This document shows, piece by piece, positions 52,787-60,668 of a stretch of DNA of 64,000 nt. Source of the stretch: RUG11247 sp045649485 (GTDB lineage Bacteria > Bacillota > Clostridia > Christensenellales > Aristaeellaceae); NCBI GenBank assembly GCA_045649485.1, contig JAZRPZ010000001.1, forward strand, positions 1 to 64,000. The letters run 5' to 3'. Under the pieces are notes generated by a model, which saw only the letters and a program-made list of their open reading frames with translations, had not been told where the DNA came from and searched no databases. The position numbers and the translations under genes are program-made. Every line of letters starts with the position of its first letter. Within the stretch, counting starts at the first letter, position 1.

Positions 52787-52823
52787 GGTCATATTATGTT
52801 GTTCTGTGTTTTACCAATGCTTG

Positions 52824-53642
52824 TTACTTGGTGGGCAGCAGGATCAGAGCTGCGGTGTCGAGGCCGTACTTCTCTGCCAGAGAGAGGTAGGTGCCGTCTT
52901 CGACCAGCTGCATGAATGCGGACTCAACTGCCTTGCAGGTCTCTGCATCGTCCTTGCGGAAGCAAATGCCGTACTGCTCAGCTGCCAGGGTCTCATCCAG
53001 AATGATGTACTCGTCGCCGTACTCAGCGATCTTGTTCATTGCAACGGGGTAGTCGATAGCGATTGCTACGATGGAACCGCCCTGCAGTTCGGTGAAGCAT
53101 ACGTTGTAGTCTTCGAAGCGAACGGGCTCGCCGCCGTCAAAGGTAGCTGCCAGAGCTGCCTGATCTTCGCTCAGCATGATGTCTGCGGAAGTGCCCAGCT
53201 GAACGCCGACCTTCTTGCCTTCCAGATCGGCCAGAGTGGTGATGCCGCTGGACTTGGTGGTCAGGATGACCTGAGAGTTGTTGGAATATGCCATGGAGAT
53301 GCTGTAGGCTTCGGGATCCAGAACATCGATGGTCAGACCGGACCAGATGCAGTCGATCTCGCCTGCGTCAAGGGTGATCAGCTTGGTATCCCAGTTGATG
53401 GGTACCAGTTCCAGCTCCCAGCCGTTGATCTCGCAAACTGCCTTGCACATTTCGATGTCGTAACCGGTGTATTCGCCGTTGTCATCCATGTAAGAATAGG
53501 GAGGATATGCTGCGTCGAAGCCCATCTTGAATACCTTCTTGTCGGTGGCTTCATCTGCGGGCTTGGTGAAGTACCATACAGCAGCTGCTGCAACGGCAAT
53601 AACGATAACCAGAATGATTGCGATAAGTTTCTTGTTCTTCAT
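52824..53642 (-). CDS. Amino-acid ABC transporter substrate-binding protein
   Basis: 272 aa, SBP family 3. An N-terminal hydrophobic segment (KLIAIILVIVIAVAAAAVWYF, 5-25 region) without a lipobox Cys may stay as an uncleaved membrane anchor. The binding fold includes MGFDAAYPPYSYMDDNG, GYDIEMCKAV, WDTKLITLDAGEIDCI and GVQLGTSADIML, all typical. The ligand is a polar amino acid, possibly linked to the racemase of this operon. First gene; GGAGG precedes the ATG. Confidence 0.92.
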   Translation of the reverse strand: MKNKKLIAIILVIVIAVAAAAVWYFTKPADEATDKKVFKMGFDAAYPPYSYMDDNGEYTGYDIEMCKAVCEINGWELELVPINWDTKLITLDAGEIDCIWSGLTIDVLDPEAYSISMAYSNNSQVILTTKSSGITTLADLEGKKVGVQLGTSADIMLSEDQAALAATFDGGEPVRFEDYNVCFTELQGGSIVAIAIDYPVAMNKIAEYGDEYIILDETLAAEQYGICFRKDDAETCKAVESAFMQLVEDGTYLSLAEKYGLDTAALILLPTK

Positions 53643-53674
53643 TTTTGTTCCCTCCGGATTGTGTTTTCACTTTA

Positions 53675-53721
53675 GTGCGCTAACGTGGTATTATAATAGC
53701 GCACATCACCTGTTTTGTCAA
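53675..53721 (-). promoter_or_regulatory. Promoter and inverted repeat of amino-acid transporter operon
   Basis: On the minus strand TTGACA (53721-53716), 17 bp, TATTAT (53698-53693). GTGCGCTA (53675-53682) and TAGCGCAC (53697-53704) form a perfect inverted repeat across the -10 box, a candidate operator. Confidence 0.7.
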
Positions 53722-53739
53722 TAGGCAATTTCAAAATTA

Positions 53740-53768
53740 TTGAATAAACTCCCGCAATATGATACAAT
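53740..53768 (+). promoter_or_regulatory. Promoter of GH78 gene
   Basis: TTGAAT (53740-53745), 17 bp, TACAAT (53763-53768), 32 bp before the ATG; divergent from the transporter promoter. Confidence 0.65.
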
Positions 53769-53800
53769 GTTAGCAAACATATAATTGGAGGTTTCTGGTC

Positions 53801-56800
53801 ATGAGCTATATTCTTTCCAATCTTACCGTTGAACTCGACCGCGCTCCTCTGGGAATGGACGAAGCTTCTCCCCGATTCGGCTGGCGCATCGAAAGCGACG
53901 GCACCAATGTAAAGCAGACCGCTTATCAGATCATTGTAAAGACCGCAGGCAATATCGTATGGGATTCCGGCAAGGTCGAAACTGCCGAGACCCAGTGGAT
54001 AGAATACGCAGGCGCACCTCTCACCGCCCGCACCGGATACACCTGGCAGGTAACCAGCTGGGGCACTGCAGGCGAAGCCACCGCAGAATCCGCATTTGAG
54101 ACCGGCCTTATGGATACCGATATCTCCGCATGGCGCGGTGCAAAGTGGATCGGCGACAGCCGCGTAGCCCTCACCGCCAAGGCAAAGAGCATCTTCAACA
54201 TATCCCTCAGCTTCATCATGCGTGGTGAGGCCGTAGGCGTTATCTTCGGCAAGAATGATCCCCGCCTGATGGATTCCACCAAGAACGATTACAATCTGGC
54301 AGGCGAGAACTATATAAAGTACCGTCTTTCCAAGGACGGCGTACTCTCCATTTACCGCGTGGGCTATCATCCCGATGATACCGCAGACAAGCCCATCGGC
54401 GAACAGCACATCGAGAATTTCGACGCATCCGCTCCCCACACCCTGCGTGTTGAGGTTACCGGCAACAACGCCTACACTTATCTGGACGAAGTGCGCGTGG
54501 ACTACATCGAGAAGGAGACGCCTCCCTTCTTCAGGCGTCCCGGCATGCCCGATAAGATGACCATTCCGCGTCAGCTGAATCCCACCGGCGAAAACGATCT
54601 CACCACCTATCCCCTGCTGTGCGAAAGCGGCTTCTTTGCAGAGGGCGAGGCTGAGATCACCAAGTTTGCCATTTCCAATATCCGTCCCCCCAAGGCAACT
54701 CTGGCCCGCATCGAGGCTTCCACTCCCGGTCCCTTCGCCGAGTACGTAAAGGTCGACCGCCTTGTCATCAAGGACACCGAGTGCACCTGCGACCTGAGCC
54801 ACGGCGGCATCCCCATGCTGCGCAAGGAATTCAGCCTGAAGGGCGATATCGCCCGTGCACGCCTGTACGCCACCGCCCGCGGCGTATATGACTGCACCGT
54901 AAATGCAGAGCGCATTTCCGACCGCCGCTTCGAGCCCGGCGCCAGCCAGTACGACAAGCACCTGCAGTATCAGGTATATGATGTTACCGGCATGCTGAAG
55001 GCCGGCGACAACGCCATCGATGTCGAGCTGTCCTCCGGCTGGTGGAATGAGAGCCAGACCTTCACCCTGATGAATTACAACTACTGGGGCGACAGGCAGA
55101 GCCTGCTCATGATGCTCATCGTAGAATACGCCGACGGCACCGAAGAGACCATCGTCACCACCCCCGGCGAGTGGAAGGTCCGCGACAACGGCCCCGTACG
55201 CTTCGCAGGCTGGTTCTACGGTCAGCACTACGATGCACGCTTCGAGGATATCGACCCCGAATGGCGCGACACCGTTGAAGTCGGCACCGTTGACTTCTCC
55301 GAGCTGGCAGGCGCTCCCGGCATGCGCTGGCCCCTGCCCACCACCAACCAGCCCGAGCTGAAGGCTTCCGTAGGCTCCCCCGTCAAGCAGATCATGACCC
55401 TCAACGCCAAGGAACTGATCGTTCCCCGTCCCGGCGTATACGTATACGACATGGGTCAGAACATGATCGGCGTACCCGAGATCACCTTCCGCGGCAAGGC
55501 CGGCGAAGAAGCGATCATCCGTTACGGCGAGGTCCTCTATCCCGACCTGCCCGAATATGCAGGCAACGTCGGCATGATCCTCACCGAGAACTATCGTGAC
55601 GCGCTGTCCATCGACCGCTACATCTTCAAGAATGACGAAGCAGTCACCTACTCTCCCCGCCACACCTTCCACGGCTACCGCTATGTAGAGATCAGCGGCG
55701 TTGCGGAAGCTCCGGCTATCGAGGATATAAAGGGTCTGGTGCTCTCCTCCATCAACCGTCTCACCGGTGATATCGAGACCTCCAACCCCATGGTCAACCA
55801 GCTCTACAGCAACATCCGCTGGAGCCAGTACTGCAACTTCCTGTCCATCCCCACCGACTGCCCCCAGCGCAACGAGCGCATGGGCTGGTCCGGCGACATC
55901 AACGTATTCTCCCGCACCGCCGTATTCAATGCAGACGTATACGGATTCCTGCACCGCTACACCGAGTGCATCCGCGACTGTCAGCTGCCTGACGGACGCT
56001 TTGCGGATATCGCACCCGTCGGCGGCGGTTTCGGCGGCATCGAATGGGGTTCTGCCGGCATCGTTGTTCCCTACGAGGTATATCGTCAGTACGGCGACAA
56101 GCGCGTTATCGAAGAAAACTACGAGGCAATGGCCCGTTACATCGAATTCCTGAAGGCAAAGGGAACCCCCGGTCTGCTGGACAACGTAGGACCTCTGGGC
56201 GACTGGCTGGCCACCGATATGAGCACCGACAATCCCCTGCTGTGGAACACCTTCTACTATTTCGATGCGAAGATCATGTCCGAAATGGCTGCGGTCATCG
56301 GCAAGGACGAGGATGCAAAGGCCTACGCTGAACTGGCTGAGGAAGTAAAGAAGAACTGGAACGAGCGCTTCATCGATCCCGAAACCGGCAAGACCCGCAC
56401 CTTCAAGGGTGAGATCAACGACACTCAGGCTTCCTACGCCGTACCGCTGCACTACGGTCTGGTAAACGACCGCGAGGCTTTCGGCAAGCGTCTTGCAGAG
56501 AAGTCCGAGGAAGTGGGCTACACCGTTACCACCGGCTTTGTAGGCACCGGCCCCCTGTGCCCCGCCCTGAGCGAGACCGGCCACAGCGACGTTGCATACA
56601 AGATCCTGCAGAACAGCAAGTATCCCTCCTGGCTGTATTCCATCACCGAAGGCGCCACCACCATCTGGGAGCGTTGGAATTCCGTTACCCGTGAAAACGG
56701 CTTCGGCGGCAACAACCGCATGAACTCCTTCAACCACTATTCCCTGGGCGCTGTCGGCGCATGGATGTACAGCTACATGCTGGGCATCCGCCGCGGCGAG

Positions 56801-57019
56801 GGCAGCTGGCAGAAGTTCGTACTGCAGCCCTGCGCAGAAGGTCTTGACTATGCAAACGGTCACTACGAATCCGTTTACGGTGTCATCAAGGCCGGCTGGA
56901 AGCGCGAAAACGGCAAGGTTACCTACTGCGTAAGCATACCCGCCAACACCGAGGCAGAGATCATTCTGCCCGGCAGGCGTGAAACTATCGGAAGCGGAGA
57001 GTACGAATTCGCATGGTAA
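53801..57019 (+). CDS. Alpha-L-rhamnosidase, glycoside hydrolase family 78
   Basis: 1072 aa. N-terminal fibronectin-like domain (1-110), a lectin-like inserted domain (about 125-265), further beta domains with the Bac_rhamnosid_N pattern (KEFSLKGDIARARLYATARG), then the (alpha/alpha)6 catalytic barrel (about 640-970) and a C-terminal beta domain. CPQRNERMGWSGD (about 687-699) contains the acidic catalytic residues and GATTIWERWNS (about 952) the second Glu. It removes terminal rhamnose from pectin-type or flavonoid glycosides. No signal peptide: intracellular. TTGGAGG precedes the ATG. Its end overlaps miaA by seven bases. Confidence 0.93.
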   Translation: MSYILSNLTVELDRAPLGMDEASPRFGWRIESDGTNVKQTAYQIIVKTAGNIVWDSGKVETAETQWIEYAGAPLTARTGYTWQVTSWGTAGEATAESAFETGLMDTDISAWRGAKWIGDSRVALTAKAKSIFNISLSFIMRGEAVGVIFGKNDPRLMDSTKNDYNLAGENYIKYRLSKDGVLSIYRVGYHPDDTADKPIGEQHIENFDASAPHTLRVEVTGNNAYTYLDEVRVDYIEKETPPFFRRPGMPDKMTIPRQLNPTGENDLTTYPLLCESGFFAEGEAEITKFAISNIRPPKATLARIEASTPGPFAEYVKVDRLVIKDTECTCDLSHGGIPMLRKEFSLKGDIARARLYATARGVYDCTVNAERISDRRFEPGASQYDKHLQYQVYDVTGMLKAGDNAIDVELSSGWWNESQTFTLMNYNYWGDRQSLLMMLIVEYADGTEETIVTTPGEWKVRDNGPVRFAGWFYGQHYDARFEDIDPEWRDTVEVGTVDFSELAGAPGMRWPLPTTNQPELKASVGSPVKQIMTLNAKELIVPRPGVYVYDMGQNMIGVPEITFRGKAGEEAIIRYGEVLYPDLPEYAGNVGMILTENYRDALSIDRYIFKNDEAVTYSPRHTFHGYRYVEISGVAEAPAIEDIKGLVLSSINRLTGDIETSNPMVNQLYSNIRWSQYCNFLSIPTDCPQRNERMGWSGDINVFSRTAVFNADVYGFLHRYTECIRDCQLPDGRFADIAPVGGGFGGIEWGSAGIVVPYEVYRQYGDKRVIEENYEAMARYIEFLKAKGTPGLLDNVGPLGDWLATDMSTDNPLLWNTFYYFDAKIMSEMAAVIGKDEDAKAYAELAEEVKKNWNERFIDPETGKTRTFKGEINDTQASYAVPLHYGLVNDREAFGKRLAEKSEEVGYTVTTGFVGTGPLCPALSETGHSDVAYKILQNSKYPSWLYSITEGATTIWERWNSVTRENGFGGNNRMNSFNHYSLGAVGAWMYSYMLGIRRGEGSWQKFVLQPCAEGLDYANGHYESVYGVIKAGWKRENGKVTYCVSIPANTEAEIILPGRRETIGSGEYEFAW

Positions 57020-57909
57020 ACACCAAACAGAAGCTGATCTGCGTGGTCGGCACCAACGCCTCCGGCAAGAGCGGACTTGGCGTAAAGCTGGCGAAGAAAT
57101 TCGGCGGAGAGATCATCTCCGCCGACTCCCGCCAGGTATTCACCGGTCTCGATCTCGGCAGCGGCAAGATCACGCCCGAGGAAATGAACGGCGTGCCCCA
57201 TCATCTCCTCGATGTACGCGAGCCCAACGAGTTTTTCTCCATGGCCGATTTCCAGACCCTGTCTTACGAAGCCATCGAAGGCATCGTCAGCCGCGGAAAT
57301 CTGCCTTTCATCGTTGGCGGCACCGGTCTTTATGTGGACTGCGTAGCCGAAGGCTATGTGCTCTCCGGCGATGCGCCCGATCTTGAGTACCGCGCCCATC
57401 TCGAGACCTTCACCACCCCCGAACTCTACGAGAAGCTCATCGCCATAATGCCTGACACCGACGTTGATCCCAAGAACCGCAACCGCGTGATGCGTCTGCT
57501 TGAGCGCATCCATGCCGGAGACGATCTCACGCCCCGCAAGGAGCCCCGCTACGATGTTTTGAAGCTGGGCGTTACCTGGCCCCGTCCCGTTCTCTGCGAC
57601 CGCATTGACGAGCGTCTCGAGCGTCGCATGGCCGAGGGCATGGTGGAAGAGGTACAGCGGCTCATGGACAACGGCGCGACTCCCGAGTTCCTCGACAAGC
57701 TCGGTCTCGAATACCGTTATCTCTACCGCTATCTCGCCGGCATCATGTCTCTCGACGAAGCCCTCGAAGAGCTGGCCCGCAAGATAAAGGCCTTCGCAAA
57801 GCGTCAGATGATCTGGTTCCGCAAGGACAAGTCCATTATCTGGCTCGACATGGCAAACGATCCCATGGCACAGGCAAGCGAGGAGATAGAGAGATTCATA
57901 AAGGAGTAA
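57013..57909 (+). CDS. miaA: tRNA dimethylallyltransferase MiaA
   Basis: 298 aa. P-loop VGTNASGKSGLG (about 12-23), SADSRQVFTGLDLGSGK, HHLLDVREPNEFFSMADFQ and VGGTGLYVDCV are MiaA motifs; the C-terminal RKIKAFAKRQMIWFRK also fits. It adds a dimethylallyl group to A37 of tRNAs reading UNN codons. GSGK replaces the usual GTAK in the substrate region and the protein is slightly short. Translation is coupled to the GH78 gene through a seven-base overlap, an unusual neighbourhood for miaA. Confidence 0.9.
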   Translation: MVNTKQKLICVVGTNASGKSGLGVKLAKKFGGEIISADSRQVFTGLDLGSGKITPEEMNGVPHHLLDVREPNEFFSMADFQTLSYEAIEGIVSRGNLPFIVGGTGLYVDCVAEGYVLSGDAPDLEYRAHLETFTTPELYEKLIAIMPDTDVDPKNRNRVMRLLERIHAGDDLTPRKEPRYDVLKLGVTWPRPVLCDRIDERLERRMAEGMVEEVQRLMDNGATPEFLDKLGLEYRYLYRYLAGIMSLDEALEELARKIKAFAKRQMIWFRKDKSIIWLDMANDPMAQASEEIERFIKE

Positions 57910-57911
57910 CG

Positions 57912-58117
57912 CCGGAGGGCGCTGCCCTCCGGACCACCCGCTTAAGGGATGATGAGGTGCCTTTGCCAAATTGCAATTTGTCAAAGGCAGTCGCAAAGCG
58001 ACTTTGGTTGCCATACGGCAACCAAACCCTTGCCCTTAAGAATCCCTTACTAAGGGGGATTTATAATTGGATATAAACGTCGTCACCCGGTCGTGGGCCC
58101 ATACCCCGACCGGGTGA
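57912..58117 (+). repeat. Dispersed three-hairpin intergenic element, copy 6, with expanded loop
   Basis: Hairpin 1 CCGGAGGGC/GCCCTCCGG (57912-57932), hairpin 2 CTTAAGGG/CCCTTAAG split by about 90 nt, AGAATCCCTTACTAAGGGGG, an AT-rich spacer, hairpin 3 TCACCCGGTCG/CGACCGGGTGA (to 58117) with GTGGGCCCATACCCC. The expanded loop holds three own hairpins: TGCCTTTG/CAAAGGCA, GTCGC/GCGAC and GGTTGCC/GGCAACC. The remaining gap to 58190 shows nothing else. Confidence 0.8.
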
Positions 58118-58194
58118 GGTCTATTCGAGTCATTTGTGTCTGAGTACGTATGGATTTCATCCATGGTCATATGTTGACTGAGATAACATATAAA

Positions 58195-58221
58195 AATCGC
58201 CGAGGAACATCCCCGGCGATT
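58195..58221 (-). terminator. Terminator of chromate transporter pair
   Basis: AATCGCCG (58195-58202) pairs with CGGCGATT (58214-58221); on the minus strand TTTTT follows. Confidence 0.8.
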
Positions 58222-58226
58222 ATCAT

Positions 58227-58742
58227 TTATCTTACAAGCACAATACCCAACAGGGCAGATGTAATAACTATCCACTGCACGCTGAGTTTGAATTTCCAGA
58301 GCATTATGAAGGCCACTATACCGATGACCACGGGCTGCCAGGCAACATAGTTCTGCAGACCCATGGAGATGATTATGGATATGACCATGCCGATGCTGGC
58401 AGGACGGATTCCGGTGAGTGCGCTTTCAAGGTAGCGGCTGTTCTTGAATCGGTTGAGGAAGAAGCCTGCCGCAACGCCAATGGTGAGGGAGGGCATCAGC
58501 ACGCCCAGCACGGCGATTATGGCGCCCAGCACGCCGCCCACGCGCATTCCCGCGAATGTGGCGCAGTTAGTGCCCAGAGGGCCGGGGGTCATTTCGGCTA
58601 TGGCTACGATATCTCCCACTTCTTCCAGCGTCATCCAGCCGTGGGAGACCATTTCGGCATTTACGAGAGGCACCATGGTAGCGCCGCCGAAGCAGGTGAA
58701 GCCTATTTTCAGGAACGAAAGAAACAGCTTAAGATACACCAC
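58227..58742 (-). CDS. Chromate transporter (ChrA family), second half-protein
   Basis: 171 aa with about five hydrophobic segments. The ChrA signature appears as FTCFGGATMVPLVNAEMV and IAEMTPGPLGTN. Short ChrA proteins occur in pairs and together form the unit equivalent of a long two-domain ChrA. The start is GTG with GGAGGTG 7 nt upstream, overlapping the preceding partner by 14 bp. Chromate is only the type substrate; the physiological role in anaerobes is uncertain. Confidence 0.88.
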   Translation of the reverse strand: MVYLKLFLSFLKIGFTCFGGATMVPLVNAEMVSHGWMTLEEVGDIVAIAEMTPGPLGTNCATFAGMRVGGVLGAIIAVLGVLMPSLTIGVAAGFFLNRFKNSRYLESALTGIRPASIGMVISIIISMGLQNYVAWQPVVIGIVAFIMLWKFKLSVQWIVITSALLGIVLVR

Positions 58743-59298
58743 GACGCTTCACCTCCGAAAGGATTATTCCGAATGCTGCCGCCGCAAGCACTATCCACAC
58801 GATATTCACACCGGTAAACAGCGTTATCAGCAGCGCGGCTGCACAGAGTATATACGAATATACTCCGTGGGAGAAAGCGCCCTTGCGCAGCTTCATAGCC
58901 GCCATGGTGATTATGGCAGGCACGGCTGCGCGCACGCCGGTGAGGGCGCGGGCAACATATTCGTTTTCACGGAACTGGGTATAGCACAGTGTAAGCAGTC
59001 CGATCAGCACCACCGGAGGTATGGTTATACCGATGACGGAGGCGATGCCTGCAATGAAACCGCCCTGAGAGTAACCGAACAGGTAAGCCACATTAGCGAC
59101 CATGAGACCCGGCAGCGAGCGACCGATGGATGCCTGATCCAGCATAGTCTGCTCGTCTACGAGGTGCTGTTTCTCCACAAAATCCTTCTGCATTTGTGCG
59201 ATAATACTGAAACCGCCGCCGAAAGTGAACCAGCCGATCTTAAAGAAATAGAGGAACAGTTTGAGTGCGACCTTAGGGTCATTTTTAATTCGCTGCAT
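58729..59298 (-). CDS. Chromate transporter (ChrA family), first half-protein
   Basis: 189 aa. The signature FFKIGWFTFGGGFSIIAQMQKD (given by its parts FTFGGG and IIAQMQKD) and SIGRSLPGLMVAN match ChrA. About five membrane helices. First of two overlapping genes on the minus strand, divergent from the enolase gene with less than 80 bp between the starts. Confidence 0.88.
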   Translation of the reverse strand: MQRIKNDPKVALKLFLYFFKIGWFTFGGGFSIIAQMQKDFVEKQHLVDEQTMLDQASIGRSLPGLMVANVAYLFGYSQGGFIAGIASVIGITIPPVVLIGLLTLCYTQFRENEYVARALTGVRAAVPAIITMAAMKLRKGAFSHGVYSYILCAAALLITLFTGVNIVWIVLAAAAFGIILSEVKRRGVS

Positions 59299-59334
59299 AA
59301 CTATATATTACACAAAATTAGCAGAATAATCAAT

Positions 59335-59376
59335 ACCTGCCTTGGGCATAATCGTGTCAAAGGCAGGTGTTTTTTT
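59335..59376 (+). promoter_or_regulatory. Hairpin plus T-run directly before the enolase start
   Basis: ACCTGCCTT (59335-59343) pairs with AAGGCAGGT (59360-59368), followed by GT and then T up to 59376; the ATG is at 59377. The likely binding site AGGTG (59365-59369) lies in the right arm. The upstream gene is divergent, so this is not its terminator. Confidence 0.7.
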
Positions 59377-60609
59377 ATGCATATCAAATCGGTCACAGCG
59401 CGGGAGATATTGAATTCGCGGGGATATCCCGCCGTCGAAGCCCGCGTGGAAACCGTATCGGGCATCTCTGCCCGCGCCGGCGTACCCTCCGGCGCCTCTA
59501 CAGGCGCTCACGAAGCCCACGAAAAGCTTGACGGCGGCGGACGGCTTCGGGGCCGCGGCATGCGCAAAGCCGTTGAGAACGTATGCGGCCCCATAGCGGA
59601 ACGGCTCACCGGAATGGATGCAGGCGATCAACAGGCCATAGACGAAGCCATGTGTGCTCTTGACGGCACTGAAAACCTGTCCGTACTGGGTGCAAACGCA
59701 ACTCTCGCCGTATCCATTGCCTGTGCGAAAGCCGCCGCCCGTACAAATAATCAGGAGCTTTTTGAATACCTCGGCGGTGCGCCGGAAAGGCTGCCCGTAC
59801 CTATGATGAACGTAATAAACGGCGGCGCACACGCGGGCAACAACATAGACATACAGGAATTCATGCTGGTGCCCCTTTCCCCCCTGTCCACAGCCGACAA
59901 CATATTCATGTGCGCCGAGGTTTATCATGCGCTGCGCAGCCTGCTCAAGGAAAAGCACCTGAATATTTCCGTAGGCGACGAAGGCGGTTTCGCGCCCGAT
60001 ACCGACGACGACGAACGGGCGCTGGAGCTGATGGAACAGGCGGTATTGCAGGCAGGGCTCATTCCCGGGCGTGATATCGGTTTCGCGCTGGATATCGCCG
60101 CCTCTGCATGGCTTACCGAAAACGGCGATTATCTGCTGCCCAAACGGGGCCGCCGCATGACCCGCGAAGCGCTGATGAATCACCTTACTGCCCTTGCGGA
60201 CAGGCATCCCATAATCTCCATGGAAGACCCTCTGCACGAGGATGACTTCGGCGGCTTTGCCGAATTGCGGCGCCGTCTGGGCAGAGTGCTTGTAGTAGGC
60301 GACGATCTTTTCGTCACTAACCGCGGCCGCGTGGAAAAAGGAGCCAAAATGGGTTCCGCCACCGCACTGCTGATGAAGCCAAATCAGGCCGGTACGCTCA
60401 CTCGCGCCCTGGACGCAGCGCGTACCGCACAGGCTGCGGGCATGGAAGTAATCGTCTCTCACCGCAGCGGCGAGACAAATTCTTCCGTGATAGCCGATAT
60501 CGGCACTGCTTTGGGTGCAGGCTATATAAAAGCCGGTGCACCGTGCCGCGGCGAGCGTGTGGCCAAATACAACCGATTGATGGCCATTGCAGATATACTG
60601 AAAAAATAA
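59377..60609 (+). CDS. eno: Enolase (divergent)
   Basis: 410 aa, about 20 shorter than usual. Landmarks are AREILNSRGYPAVEA (usually DSRGNPTVE), PSGASTGAHEAHE, GGAHAGNNIDIQEFM, SVGDEGGFAPD, ISMEDPLHEDDF, VGDDLFVTN, LMKPNQAGTL (catalytic Lys) and VSHRSGETN. It converts 2-phosphoglycerate to phosphoenolpyruvate. All catalytic and metal residues appear kept while surrounding positions diverge, so it may be a second enolase or this lineage's only one. The same frame is open further upstream, but the ATG at 59377 begins the family similarity. Confidence 0.88.
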   Translation: MHIKSVTAREILNSRGYPAVEARVETVSGISARAGVPSGASTGAHEAHEKLDGGGRLRGRGMRKAVENVCGPIAERLTGMDAGDQQAIDEAMCALDGTENLSVLGANATLAVSIACAKAAARTNNQELFEYLGGAPERLPVPMMNVINGGAHAGNNIDIQEFMLVPLSPLSTADNIFMCAEVYHALRSLLKEKHLNISVGDEGGFAPDTDDDERALELMEQAVLQAGLIPGRDIGFALDIAASAWLTENGDYLLPKRGRRMTREALMNHLTALADRHPIISMEDPLHEDDFGGFAELRRRLGRVLVVGDDLFVTNRGRVEKGAKMGSATALLMKPNQAGTLTRALDAARTAQAAGMEVIVSHRSGETNSSVIADIGTALGAGYIKAGAPCRGERVAKYNRLMAIADILKK

Positions 60610-60668
60610 GCTTCCGGCGTATAAATCCGCGGAAACTGCCGAAATTATCACCACAGAGGTGATATACG

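Noticed and set aside
53675..53721. T-box leader before the amino-acid transporter operon
   Set aside because: The distance to the start is short and no T-box sequence or specifier stem is present.
53672..56863. About 1060-codon open frame antisense to the GH78 gene
   Set aside because: Same reason: shadow of a codon-biased gene whose motifs are complete.
111..58117. Dispersed elements as ordinary terminators
   Set aside because: They have several stems but no consistent T-run, one copy is inverted in a gene-free block, and real terminators with T-runs are found separately nearby.
58444..59376. Upstream extension of the enolase frame
   Set aside because: It runs antisense through the chromate transporter genes, and enolase similarity starts only at 59377.
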